Shown here piece by piece: positions 56,465 through 64,000 of a stretch of 64,000 nucleotides of DNA. The notes beneath the pieces are model-generated. The model saw only the letters and a program-made list of their open reading frames with translations. It ran no database searches and was not told the origin of the DNA. The DNA comes from Aeromonas bestiarum (lineage in GTDB: Bacteria > Pseudomonadota > Gammaproteobacteria > Enterobacterales > Aeromonadaceae). The stretch lies in NCBI RefSeq assembly GCF_000819745.1, contig NZ_CDDA01000021.1:1-64000 (forward strand), given 5' to 3'. Numbering within the stretch: position 1 is the first letter of the stretch; each line of letters starts with the position of its first letter. A program made the translations under genes and the position numbers.

Positions 56465-56554
56465 ATGAGTGGCCGCTCTGACTAGCGGAAAGGGGCCATT
56501 TCCGTCCTGAGAAACGCCAACAGCGTTGGCTATCTGGAGATGACCGGCTACTAA
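56465..56554 (+). pseudogene. Degenerate second copy of the attH-like gene 3' end
   Basis: Read from ATG at 56465, 29 codons align without gaps to the last 29 codons of the intact gene (54487-54576). The shared end is VGYLEMTGY or LGYLEMTGY with the stop in the same place. Codon 7 is TAG where the intact gene has TAC, and many codons differ, so this is an old diverged allele and not a recent copy. Weaker similarity may continue about 40 bp upstream. Confidence 0.75.
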
Positions 56555-57054
56555 GCTAGTAGGTTTTATTAACAACCCAACGCCGACAGATATGGCATAG
56601 GGCTAGTTACTATTGGCATAGCGGCCTTTGCTTTTTTATTTCACAGTAGCCACCTGACCTATCGCACTTACCTTTTCTTCAGGCACTACGACTCTGATCC
56701 ATGTCAAGAAACATTCAACAAAAATATTCATTAGTGTTTGTCTTACCAAATAGATTAGGATCCTATATGATGCCCACATGAGGCTATGCAGTATAACCAA
56801 AATAAGTCCACGTGAGCATATGATTGGATAATGACGGTCACTACTTAACACCAATAGGTAGGATCACAACAACGCATGCAAAGCATTAATTTATATAAAA
56901 TTTCAATGCATTTACTGTAGGCAAAACAGTCATTATAAACTCCTGCTCCATTTAAGTTAAAGCTAAGTATGGTTGTAAATCATTACAAAGAAAATTTTCA
57001 CTTTTTCACTAAAAATCCACTCTATGTGGAGTAATTAATCACAACGGAGGAAGT
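56555..57054. other. AT-rich gap upstream of the exported orphan gene
   Basis: This stretch is very AT-rich and has no convincing gene; a 72-codon open frame on the minus strand (56636-56854) has no ribosome site or known domain. The promoter of the next gene should lie near 56950-57040. The gap between 56285 and 56464 holds the lipoprotein promoter region. Confidence 0.5.
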
Positions 57055-57540
57055 ATGAGGAAATCAGTATTCTTTATTATGATGGCATGTTCTCTTTCTA
57101 CACAAGCTGACTGGCATAAAGCATATGAGACGGACAATTCAGGCAATGTTACTTATGGTGAACTATGTATATTAAAAACATACATAGAAAATGGTTATGA
57201 TGTAAAAATAATTATTTCTGGAAATGGACCATACAATAACTACTGGAGCTCTTCCATATATCCCTCCGGCATTGCCTTTAAAGATAACTATGTTTATGCC
57301 AGAGCTGCCCCTGGTCTTTCTGAAAAATTCAATGAACAAGGATTAATTGACTTTCAAAATACAAGTAATGCAGCAGATATGTATAAAGCAGAAAGCATAA
57401 TAGATAGCTCTGGTCGCGTGGTGACACAGCGTTATAGCCTTAATGGAGATAAATTAAGAGAAAAAACTATTTTTGTAGCTGCAACAAAATGGTTTGTTGA
57501 TACAGCCTCTCCTTTGCTTTCCAAGAGTGCATGTCAGTAA
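57055..57540 (+). CDS. Small exported AT-rich orphan protein
   Basis: This 161-residue protein has a short signal peptide (MRKSVFFIMMACSLSTQA) and a mature domain rich in Tyr, Ser and Asn, with two cysteines (GELCILK and the C-terminal SACQ) that could form a disulphide. GGAGG lies seven bases upstream. I do not recognise a family. Low GC content suggests horizontal origin. Confidence 0.6.
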   Translation: MRKSVFFIMMACSLSTQADWHKAYETDNSGNVTYGELCILKTYIENGYDVKIIISGNGPYNNYWSSSIYPSGIAFKDNYVYARAAPGLSEKFNEQGLIDFQNTSNAADMYKAESIIDSSGRVVTQRYSLNGDKLREKTIFVAATKWFVDTASPLLSKSACQ

Positions 57541-57993
57541 ATGGATATAATAGAAGCAATTAGGATGTAAGATTTAATTCCAACCGCTTCTATATTAGTC
57601 GTAACTTTCATTAATATGTTGACTTGGATTAACATCTCTGAGGACTATAATTTTTTATTACCCGACACCGGCCTCAAACCGGTGTCTCCTTTATGCAAAT
57701 TTAGAACAGGGAGGAATGCTCGGCAGAGGAGGTTCTGACGGGGTTTTATTTATCTTGTCGCCAGATCGACCAGATAGAGAATGTTGTGATAGGGAATGCC
57801 GGCGTGCTGGCTTAATCCCATTATTGCTAAATCCCTGACGGCAATCAGCGGGCAACAGAGCACGTAGGCTAGACAGGGCCGCTGCGTCGAGATCCTTCGC
57901 CATCAGCATTGTTGCCGATGACATCGAGAAATTTGATAAGCGCTGGCTCGGATATATCCCCTACTTTGTTTGAGTCGGGATTGAGGCGACAGA
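57541..57993. other. Intergenic region with possible gene fragments
   Basis: A hairpin GACACCGG-CCTCAAA-CCGGTGTC (57664-57686) probably ends the orphan gene. Between about 57700 and 57990 the minus strand has GC-richer, once-coding-looking sequence (for example ISEPALIKFLDVIGNNADG in frame near 57900-57970) broken by a stop; it may be a fragment of a lost gene or insertion sequence. I cannot name it. Confidence 0.4.
57664..57686 (+). terminator. Probable terminator after the exported orphan gene
   Basis: An 8-bp perfect stem GACACCGG/CCGGTGTC with a 7-base loop, followed by TCCTTTAT. The T-tract is weak. Confidence 0.55.
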
Positions 57994-58785
57994 TTATTTA
58001 CGGCCACGGGCCAGGGATTTGAGAAACGCCAGGGTGCGGCGGTTGAACTGCTCAGGCTGCTCCACATTGCAGACATGGCCACACTGCTCGATCACCGCCA
58101 GCGAGGAGCTGGCATCGCGGGCCACCTGCTCGCGCACCGGCGCCAGGAACATATGATCCTCCTCCCCCATCACGTAGAGGGTCGGGATCGGCAGGGCGCG
58201 CTCCTTGAAGTAGCGCATCAGGGGGTTGACCTCGGTGGCGAGGCGGAACCAGCGTTTGAACTCCTTCTGGCAGAGCTTGCGCGCCTCGCGCACGAACAGG
58301 TTGCGCGACTCCTGATGATGCTGGCGCGGCATTATGATGAAGGCGAACAGCCGGTAGAGCCACATGTAGGGCAAGATGTGCTGGCCGACCCGGCCAAGCT
58401 GCACCAATACCCGGGAGCGGATGTCGAGCCGCAGTATGGCGCCGCCCAAGACCATGCTCTTGACCCGCTCCGGGCAGAGCTCCGCCAGATGGCGAATGAG
58501 GATGGTGCCGAGCGAAATGCCGACGAAGTGGGCGGAGGAAATGCGCAGGTGATCGAGCAGGCGCACTATGTCTTCGGTCACGGCCCGGAAGCTGTAGTGA
58601 CCCTTGACCACTTGCTGCAACTGGTGGGACTGACCGTGGCCACGCAGGTCCAGCAGCAGCACGTTGAAGTGCTCGCGATAGGCGCGCAGCTGCTTGAACC
58701 AGATGGAGGAGCTGCCACCTGCGCCGTGCACGAATACCACCCAATCCCTGTCGGGGCCAAGCTCGAACGTCTTGTGATACAGCAT
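57994..58785 (-). CDS. Alpha/beta-hydrolase
   Basis: This 263-residue hydrolase has the oxyanion motif VHGAGG (19-24), nucleophile elbow GISLG with Ser91, likely acid Asp210 (MGEEDHMF) and His237 (CGHVCN). These form a complete catalytic triad. A helical lid lies at about 130-185. The fold covers esterases, lipases and C-C hydrolases; the substrate cannot be told. The gene is divergent from the YjbR-like gene. Confidence 0.85.
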   Translation of the reverse strand: MLYHKTFELGPDRDWVVFVHGAGGSSSIWFKQLRAYREHFNVLLLDLRGHGQSHQLQQVVKGHYSFRAVTEDIVRLLDHLRISSAHFVGISLGTILIRHLAELCPERVKSMVLGGAILRLDIRSRVLVQLGRVGQHILPYMWLYRLFAFIIMPRQHHQESRNLFVREARKLCQKEFKRWFRLATEVNPLMRYFKERALPIPTLYVMGEEDHMFLAPVREQVARDASSSLAVIEQCGHVCNVEQPEQFNRRTLAFLKSLARGRK

Positions 58786-58891
58786 CTTGCGACTCCCTCA
58801 TCGACGGCATTGGGGTATAGTAGGCGCGCATCTTAGCAGATATTTTCACCTAAAAAATACGTTTGCATGGCAACTGGCGAGGAGCGTGACC

Positions 58892-59248
58892 ATGGAGTTG
58901 ACGAGTTTGAGAGCCTTTTTGCTGACCCTGCCGGGCGCTCAGGAGGACACCCCCTTCGGCCCGGAGATCCTGGTCTATCGCATCGCAGGCAAGATGTTTG
59001 CGCTGGTGGATTGGCAGGCAGAGCCGCTCACCATCAACCTCAAATGCGAGCCCGACCTCGCCCTGCTGCTGCGGGAGATCCATCCCGAGGTCAAACCCGG
59101 CTGGCACATGAACAAGCAGCACTGGAACACGGTTACCCTGAGCAACACCCTGGCCGACGATCTCTGGCAAGGCTGGGTGCACCACTCCTATGAGCGGGTG
59201 GTCGCCGGTCTGCCCAAGGCCAAACGGCCGCAAGCGCCGACACTGTGA
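58892..59248 (+). CDS. MmcQ/YjbR-family protein
   Basis: This 118-residue protein has the CyaY-like YjbR fold signatures: LTLPGAQEDTPFGPEILVYRI at the N-terminus, FALVDWQAEPLTINLKCEPDLALLLRE in the middle and HMNKQHWNTV near 79-88. The family is called DNA-binding by fold resemblance; its role is unknown. The start at 58892 has GAGGAG eight bases upstream; an earlier ATG at 58787 is not coding. Confidence 0.85.
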   Translation: MELTSLRAFLLTLPGAQEDTPFGPEILVYRIAGKMFALVDWQAEPLTINLKCEPDLALLLREIHPEVKPGWHMNKQHWNTVTLSNTLADDLWQGWVHHSYERVVAGLPKAKRPQAPTL

Positions 59249-59256
59249 GCAGCCCC

Positions 59257-59733
59257 ATGCCAGAGCAGCCCAAGATAGTCCCGCTGAGCGAGCAGCATAT
59301 CCCCACCCTCATCACCCTGTTCGAGCAGTCGGTACGCCGACGCGGCCCCGAGCACTACAGCGAGGCCCAGGTAGAGCAGTGGGCCCTCGGCGCCCATCAT
59401 CCCGGCTTTGTCAGCCAGTTGCGTGAGCACCACGGCTGGGTGCTGGAGCAGGCCGGTGCCGCGCTCGGCTTCGTCACCCTCAGCAACGATGGTCACCTGA
59501 GCCTGCTCTATGTGAGCGCCGACCATCAACGGCAGGGGCTTGGCGGTCTCTTGCTCGCCACCGCCCTCAGCCAGGCCGCTCGGCTCGGCATCGAGACCCT
59601 GACGACGGAAGCCAGCACCTTCAGCTATGGGCTATTTTTACGGTATGGCTTTGAGCTGACCGGATTGGAAAGCGTGGAGCGCGGCGGGGTCGATTTTATC
59701 CGCTATCGTCTGCACTGGCGCTTGCCAAGCTAG
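59257..59733 (+). CDS. GNAT-family N-acetyltransferase
   Basis: This 158-residue protein has the GNAT acetyl-CoA loop RQGLGGLLLATAL near 90-102 preceded by the LSLLYVSADHQ strand, and a C-terminal GLFLRYGFELTG motif. The substrate is unknown. A GTG at 59245 overlaps the stop of the gene before (GTGA) and would add four residues; the two genes are probably coupled either way. Confidence 0.85.
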   Translation: MPEQPKIVPLSEQHIPTLITLFEQSVRRRGPEHYSEAQVEQWALGAHHPGFVSQLREHHGWVLEQAGAALGFVTLSNDGHLSLLYVSADHQRQGLGGLLLATALSQAARLGIETLTTEASTFSYGLFLRYGFELTGLESVERGGVDFIRYRLHWRLPS

Positions 59734-59788
59734 GTCCAGCCACTAAAATACGCACAGTTTTTCCGTATTGTTGAGGATTGAGGCCCCC

Positions 59789-60124
59789 ATGGTTGTAGAA
59801 AGCGAAGGCTATATCGCCCTGATTGAGTATCTGGTGGAGAGTCTGGGACTGTTTGAAACCCAGCAACAGAGCAGTGGTGAACAGACCATCGAAGATCTGG
59901 TGAGCGGCCGGGTGGCCGGCAACCTGATGGCCATCTGCGAACAGAACCCGCAGCTCGATCCCAAGTTGCGCTTCATGATCATGCAGGAAGCCGATGCCGT
60001 GGTCGCCGATCTGGAAGAGGTGCTCTCCGCCGTCTGGCTGCGCGCCCCGACCCCGGCCCAGCAAGCCTTCCTCGAAGAGTTCATCGATCTCATCAAGAAC
60101 CTGTTTGACGGCGCCATCAGCTAG
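59789..60124 (+). CDS. DUF3802-family protein
   Basis: This 111-residue acidic helical protein has the pattern of DUF3802 (LIEYLVESLGLFE, VSGRVAGNLMAICEQNPQL, RFMIMQEADAVVADLEEVL), a family I know only from Vibrio, Aeromonas and Shewanella relatives. It has no known function. The start at 59789 has GAGG upstream; a TTG at 59768 is less likely. Confidence 0.8.
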   Translation: MVVESEGYIALIEYLVESLGLFETQQQSSGEQTIEDLVSGRVAGNLMAICEQNPQLDPKLRFMIMQEADAVVADLEEVLSAVWLRAPTPAQQAFLEEFIDLIKNLFDGAIS

Positions 60125-60281
60125 CCCGTCGAGACAGCTTGTCGCCGTAACGCAGACCCGATCGCCCGTATTTTCCCGCAAACAGCACACATGAAAAGGG
60201 CCGCCTTCAACGGGCAGCCCTGCTTGCTATCATTTCAACTCATCAAGCTTTTCAATGACTTTTAATGAATATCGAGGCAAG

Positions 60282-60370
60282 AAATGTGTCTGGTCTTGGC
60301 TCCCATCCTTGGGAGCTACCAAGTTAGGCAAGGTCGATCCGGTTTAGTTCCCGACCATGACACATTTTTT
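60282..60370 (+). ncRNA. Candidate structured RNA with terminator-like outer stem, no known family
   Basis: AAATGTGTC-TGGTC at 60282-60295 pairs with GACCA-T-GACACATTT at 60353-60367 (14 pairs, one bulged T), and six T residues follow. Inside is a hairpin CTTGG/CCAAG plus CTCCC/GGGAG with loop ATCCTT (60295-60323). A competing stem GGTCG (60332-60336) with CGACC (60352-60356) would break the upper outer stem. The 365-bp gap between DUF3802 and msrA has no gene. I do not match it to a known small RNA or riboswitch; no promoter is certain. Confidence 0.5.
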
Positions 60371-60423
60371 ACGATTTTTTCATCGCGCTGACACTCAGCT
60401 TGTTCAGCGGTACTTTGATCACC

Positions 60424-60451
60424 AAAAAGAGCCGCAGCTGCGGCTCTTTTT
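60424..60451. terminator. Bidirectional terminator upstream of the msrA stop
   Basis: AAAAAGAGCCGCAG and CTGCGGCTCTTTTT form a perfect palindromic stem with A and T runs. It lies 40 bp past the msrA stop and would serve msrA and any transcript from the left. Confidence 0.88.
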
Positions 60452-60490
60452 CATGCGGAAACAGGGAGTCGCCGAACGCGGCCCTGCCGC

Positions 60491-61123
60491 TTAGCGATTG
60501 AGGCTCGGCGGCAGGCAGACACCTATGCCACCCAGTCCGCAATACCCTTCCGGATTCTTCTCCAGATATTGCTGATGGTAATCCTCGGCGTAATAGAAGG
60601 GCGCCAGCGGCAAGATGCGGGTGCTGATGGCGCGGCTGTCACCACTGGCCATCATGGCCTGCTGATAGGCCGCCATGCTCTGCTGGGCAATGACCTGCTG
60701 GCTCTCGTCGGCATAGAAGATCACCGAGCGGTACTGGGTGCCGACATCACCGCCCTGGCGCATGCCTTGGGCCGGATCGTGCTGCTCCCAGAACAGCTTG
60801 AGCAGATCGCCGTAGCCGATCACCTTGGGATCAAACACCACCTGCACCGTCTCGGCATGGCCGGTCAGCCCGCTGCACACCTCCTTGTAGGTCGGATTCT
60901 GGGTGACCCCGCCCTGATAGCCGGCGGCGGTGGAGTAAACCCCTGGCTGTTGCCAGAACAGGCGCTCCACGCCCCAGAAACAGCCCATGCCAAACCAGGC
61001 TACCGCCATCTCTTCAGGCCAGGGACCCTGGGTCGGGTGGCCATTGACCGCATGCTGCTGGCCAATCACCATAGTCTCGCGGCGTCCCGGCAGCGCGTCT
61101 GCCGGTGAAATAATCTGTTCCAT
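60491..61123 (-). CDS. msrA: Peptide methionine sulfoxide reductase A
   Basis: This 210-residue MsrA repairs oxidised methionine (S-sulfoxide form) in proteins. The catalytic motif GCFWG (47-51, nucleophile Cys48) is intact, with [24 protein letters not shown] and [20 protein letters not shown] following as usual. Near the C-terminus the resolving cysteines lie in [15 protein letters not shown]. Length and layout match E. coli MsrA. Confidence 0.95.
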   Translation of the reverse strand: MEQIISPADALPGRRETMVIGQQHAVNGHPTQGPWPEEMAVAWFGMGCFWGVERLFWQQPGVYSTAAGYQGGVTQNPTYKEVCSGLTGHAETVQVVFDPKVIGYGDLLKLFWEQHDPAQGMRQGGDVGTQYRSVIFYADESQQVIAQQSMAAYQQAMMASGDSRAISTRILPLAPFYYAEDYHQQYLEKNPEGYCGLGGIGVCLPPSLNR

Positions 61124-61319
61124 GAACCCTGTCCTTGTATAAAAACCTGTGCGATCGCACAGCTGACGAAAAGGAGTCTCGAAGATAACAGTTTATGGGC
61201 CGGGATCAACCAAGGCCGCAGCCACGCTGGGATGGCGGCATCCTCTAGCGTCCGGCGGGAGTCCCTCATCCCCCGTCAGCCCAAATGGCGGCATAAAACG
61301 GCAAAATCAATATTTAGTC

Positions 61320-61347
61320 TTGATTTGTGAATTTATTTTCATATATT
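61320..61347 (+). promoter_or_regulatory. argA promoter with ARG box (ArgR operator)
   Basis: TTGATT and TATATT lie 16 bp apart. Between and over them, at 61326-61343, is TGTGAATTTATTTTCATA, which matches the ArgR consensus (TGAAT-N4-ATTCA) with a single core mismatch. Repression of argA by arginine-bound ArgR is expected. A second, weaker box may precede it. Confidence 0.75.
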
Positions 61348-61383
61348 GAGCCCATTGCTGTTTTTTTATGGAAGAAGCCACAA

Positions 61384-62712
61384 GTGCGTGAACGCGAACC
61401 CAGCCTGGTCTATGCCTTTCGGCAGTCTACCCCCTATGTCAATGTGCACAGAGGCGCCACCTTTGTGCTGATGATGGGAGGGGAAGCCATCTGCCACCCC
61501 AATTTTGCCAATATCGTCAGCGATATCGCCCTGCTGCAGACGCTGGGAATTCGTTTGGTGCTGGTGTTCGGTTCACGTCCGCAAAACGACGAGGCACTGG
61601 CTCGCGCGGGCATCGAAGCCCAGTACCACAGGCGGATCCGGGTCACCGATGACGAGAGCTTCGCCATCATCAAACAAGTGTGTGGCGGCCTGCAGTACGA
61701 CATCACGGCCCAGCTCTCCATGGGGCTGGCCAACACCCCCATGCAGGGGGCCCGCATCAGTGTGGTGAGTGGCAACTTCGTCACCGCCCAGCCGCTGGGG
61801 GTGGATGATGGCATCGACTTTTGCCACAGCGGTCGGGTACGCCGCATCGACGTGGAGGGGATCACCCGCCAGCTGGATCAGAAGGGGCTGGTGCTCATCT
61901 CCCCCATCGGTTGCTCGGTCACCGGCGAGAGCTTCAACCTGAGCTCGGAAGAGGTCGCCCGCCGGGTGGCAGTAGATCTGAAAGCCGACAAGCTTATCTG
62001 TTTCAGCAGCACCCAGGGCGTCATGGACAGACACGGCGAAGCCATCTCGGAGCTCTTCCCCGAGCAGGCCGAGGAGCTGCTGGTGGAGCTGGAGCAGGCG
62101 GGTGAAGAGATGTCCGGCACAGCCCGTTACCTGCGTGCGGCGATTGCCTCCTGCCGGGGCGGCGTGCCCCGCTCCCATCTGGTGAGCTATCAGGATGACG
62201 GCGCCATGCTGCAGGAGCTGTTCAGTCGCGATGGCCTCGGTACCCAGATAGTGCGGGAAAGCGCCGAGCAGGCCCGCGCCGCCACCATCGAAGACATTGG
62301 CGGCATTCTGGATCTCATTCGCCCGTTGGAGGAGGACGGCATTTTGGTGCGCCGCTCTCGCGAGCAGCTGGAGATGGAAATAGACAAGTTCACCATCATA
62401 GAGCGCGACGGCCTCATCATCGGCTGCGCGGCGCTCTACTGCTTCATGGAAGAGGCGATGGCGGAGATGGCCTGCGTCGCCATTCACCCCGAGTATCGCA
62501 ACTCCAATCGGGGGGATCAGCTGGTGGCCAAGGTGGCCGAGCGGGCCAAGCGGCTCGGCATTCGTCGCCTGTTCGTGCTCACTACCCGCTCCATTCACTG
62601 GTTCCGGGAACGGGGCTTCGATCCGCTGGAGGTGGAAGACCTGCCGGTGGAACGGCAACGGCTCTACAACTGGCAGCGCCGCTCCAAGGTTTTGTCAAAA
62701 ACCATTTCGTAA
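61384..62712 (+). CDS. argA: Amino-acid N-acetyltransferase (N-acetylglutamate synthase)
   Basis: This enzyme makes N-acetylglutamate from acetyl-CoA and glutamate, the first step of arginine synthesis. The product has 442 residues, one fewer than E. coli ArgA. The N-terminal amino-acid-kinase-like domain (about 1-280) is the site of arginine feedback inhibition. The C-terminal GNAT domain (about 290-442) carries [15 protein letters not shown] and [17 protein letters not shown] set the start at the GTG 61384 (VREREPS) because it matches the E. coli N-terminus and has GGAAG nine bases upstream. The open frame extends to 61327, but that would run over the ARG box and -10. Confidence 0.95.
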   Translation: MREREPSLVYAFRQSTPYVNVHRGATFVLMMGGEAICHPNFANIVSDIALLQTLGIRLVLVFGSRPQNDEALARAGIEAQYHRRIRVTDDESFAIIKQVCGGLQYDITAQLSMGLANTPMQGARISVVSGNFVTAQPLGVDDGIDFCHSGRVRRIDVEGITRQLDQKGLVLISPIGCSVTGESFNLSSEEVARRVAVDLKADKLICFSSTQGVMDRHGEAISELFPEQAEELLVELEQAGEEMSGTARYLRAAIASCRGGVPRSHLVSYQDDGAMLQELFSRDGLGTQIVRESAEQARAATIEDIGGILDLIRPLEEDGILVRRSREQLEMEIDKFTIIERDGLIIGCAALYCFMEEAMAEMACVAIHPEYRNSNRGDQLVAKVAERAKRLGIRRLFVLTTRSIHWFRERGFDPLEVEDLPVERQRLYNWQRRSKVLSKTIS

Positions 62713-62766
62713 CTTGTTGATCTTGTGCCGAGTTGTCGTCGATTGTTAACTTTTTCACAATCTCGA

Positions 62767-62796
62767 TTGACAGTGCAATCCAGCACAGGGTATTTC
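62767..62796 (+). promoter_or_regulatory. Sigma-70 promoter of lysC
   Basis: TTGACA and TATTTC are separated by 18 bp, just upstream of the riboswitch leader. The -10 box is weak. Confidence 0.55.
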
Positions 62797-62823
62797 TAAT
62801 TGCACTCCACCGCCTGCGGTGGA

Positions 62824-63043
62824 GCCAGAAGAGGAGCGCTGCCCAGGCAGCCCAAGGGAGGACACCAGCGTCCGATGAACTTGGGTCAGGGGGAGCAGCG
62901 CCGAGACGGGTGAGGCAACTGGATACCTCAACGTCGGCTGCGGGGGCTGAATCCCCCGGGTTGTCATCGGTAGTGGTCATCCCCCACCGCGCCCCATCAG
63001 GGGCGGGTACGGGATGGGCTCTGCGGGTGGAGTGCTTCTGGCC
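62824..63043 (+). promoter_or_regulatory. Lysine riboswitch (L box) of lysC
   Basis: The closing stem P1 pairs GCCAGAAG (from 62824) with CTTCTGGC (to 63043). The conserved AGAAGAGG start and the GGGGGCTGAATCCCCC-GGGTTGTCA block match the E. coli lysC leader base for base in the core. Lysine binding should repress lysC; the 90 bp between aptamer and start codon would hold the expression platform. Confidence 0.93.
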
Positions 63044-63134
63044 GGGATAGCTTCTCTCATTCCTGCCATTTTCAGCCTCCTCCTCTCTTTTTGCCCGATG
63101 GAACCGGATTTTTATATTAAGACAGGAGTAAGCA

Positions 63135-64000
63135 ATGAGCCCGATCAATGTCGCCAAGTTTGGCGGAACCAGTGTCGCCAATGCCGCGGCCATGAACAAT
63201 TGCGCCAATGTGGTGCTGGCCAATCCGGCAACCCGGGTGGTGGTACTGAGCGCCAGCGCCGGCGTCACCAACCTGCTGGTGGCCCTGGCCCAGGGCGATC
63301 TCGACGAGACGGGCCAGGAGGCTCAGCTGGCCAAACTGGCCGAGATCCAGCAGGCCATACTGACGGCGCTGGGTGACCCAAGCGATCTGAGCACCCTGAT
63401 CCATGCCACCCTAGGCGAGATCCGCACCATGGCGCGCCAGGCCAGTCAGCATACGGATGCCGAGCTGGCCGATCGCCTCATCGCCTGCGGCGAGCTGATG
63501 TCCACCCGCCTCTTCACCGAGCTGCTGCGCCAGCGCGGCGTCAAGGCCCACTGGCAGGATGTGCGTCAGCTGATGCGCACCGACAGCCGCTTTGGCAAGG
63601 CGACCGTGGATCTCGCCGCCACCCGCATCCTCTGCCAGCAGGCACTGGGCCCTCTGCTCGGCGACAGCCTCATCATCACCCAGGGCTTCATCGGCTCGGA
63701 TGCCGATGGCCGCACCACCACCCTAGGTCGGGGCGGCTCCGATTACAGCGCCGCCCTGCTTGCCGAGGCCCTGGATGCGGGCAGCATAGAGATCTGGACC
63801 GACGTACCCGGCATCTACACCACGGATCCGCGCCTCGTCACCCGCGCCCGCCCCATCCCCGAAATCAGCTTCGTCGAGGCGGCCGAGATGGCCACCTTCG
63901 GCGCCAAGGTGCTGCACCCGGCCACCCTGCAGCCGGCGGTACGCCAGGACATACCCGTGTTTGTCGGCTCCAGCAAGGATCCGGCGGCCGGCGGCACCTG
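63135..64000 (+). CDS. lysC: Lysine-sensitive aspartokinase III, N-terminal part (runs off window)
   Basis: This enzyme phosphorylates aspartate in the first step of lysine, threonine and methionine synthesis. The visible 288 residues cover the amino-acid-kinase domain with KFGGTSVA at 8-15, GFIGSDADGRTTTLGRGGSDYSA near 186-208 and the TDVPGIYTTDPR substrate loop near 222-233. The C-terminal ACT domains lie beyond the window. ACAGGAG lies seven bases ahead of the ATG at 63135. Lysine riboswitch control upstream identifies the lysine-sensitive isozyme. No stop occurs before the end of the sequence. Confidence 0.95.
   Translation, partial: MSPINVAKFGGTSVANAAAMNNCANVVLANPATRVVVLSASAGVTNLLVALAQGDLDETGQEAQLAKLAEIQQAILTALGDPSDLSTLIHATLGEIRTMARQASQHTDAELADRLIACGELMSTRLFTELLRQRGVKAHWQDVRQLMRTDSRFGKATVDLAATRILCQQALGPLLGDSLIITQGFIGSDADGRTTTLGRGGSDYSAALLAEALDAGSIEIWTDVPGIYTTDPRLVTRARPIPEISFVEAAEMATFGAKVLHPATLQPAVRQDIPVFVGSSKDPAAGGT

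Larger units (their letters stand above)
62713..63134 (+). other. lysC leader region
   Basis: This 422-bp gap holds the lysC promoter (TTGACA at 62767, TATTTC at 62791, 18 bp apart) and a long untranslated leader with the lysine riboswitch. A hairpin CTCCACCGC/GCGGTGGAG (62806-62824) precedes the aptamer. I see no open frame that looks like a gene. Confidence 0.8.

Noticed and set aside
57691..57924. 77-codon minus-strand open frame as a real small gene
   Set aside because: No ribosome site, unusual composition and no domain; another frame in the same stretch looks equally like broken coding sequence.
1..64000. CRISPR array, prophage, intact insertion sequence or restriction system
   Set aside because: No regularly spaced short repeats, no transposase or integrase, and no phage structural genes other than the T6SS tail-like parts were found.

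Overview
The window is a high-GC gammaproteobacterial chromosome segment, almost certainly Aeromonas (A. hydrophila/A. dhakensis group). This rests on the gene order of a Vibrio/Aeromonas-type type VI secretion system (T6SS), a TseP-like dual-domain effector, a DUF3802 gene, and typical argA and lysC genes. The species call is inference from gene content; no database search was run.

Region 1 (about 0-34.5 kb) is a complete T6SS locus, all on the minus strand. Read in the direction of transcription it starts with hcp, then vgrG2, a PoNe-like DNase effector, its PoNi-like immunity gene, an unknown membrane protein and a Sel1-repeat lipoprotein. After a 686-bp AT-rich gap comes the structural core: tssB, tssC, tssE, tssF, tssG, fha, tssJ, tssK, tssL, clpV, vasH, vasI, vasJ (tssA), tssM and vasL. 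A separate PAAR-vgrG1-tseP-tsiP effector operon closes the locus. The core builds the sheath, baseplate, membrane complex and disassembly ATPase. Hcp, VgrG and PAAR form the puncturing tube, and the two effector/immunity pairs attack peptidoglycan and DNA respectively. VasH is a sigma-54 activator. I find matching -24/-12 promoters in front of hcp and the PAAR operon, each with two copies of one palindrome at nearly the same distance; these are candidate VasH sites.

Region 2 (34.5-38.4 kb) holds a hairpin-rich non-coding stretch, tRNA-Ser(GGA), the SulP transporter gene dauA, two tRNA-Asn(GTT) genes with a near-consensus promoter, and a UPF0114 membrane protein.

Region 3 (38.5-48.3 kb, plus strand) encodes a small polytopic membrane protein, a hexaheme beta-propeller cytochrome and an FTR1-type iron permease with touching genes. 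These are followed by an FAD oxidoreductase, a small exported protein and two large polytopic (GT-C-like) membrane proteins. Two common kinds of intergenic repeat lie between them.

Region 4 (48.4-57.6 kb) has a Bcr/CflA efflux pump, a DUF4357 protein, an ABC exporter (ATPase and FtsX-like permease) overlapping an AttH-like gene, and AT-rich orphan genes. Degenerate second copies of two gene ends (oxidoreductase at 44.3 kb, attH at 56.5 kb) show allelic replacement or insertion here.

Region 5 (58-64 kb) is housekeeping: an alpha/beta hydrolase, a YjbR-like protein, a GNAT acetyltransferase, DUF3802, msrA, argA with an ARG box, and a lysine riboswitch ahead of lysC, which runs off the window. 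A strongly folded candidate RNA with no assigned family lies at 60.28-60.37 kb.
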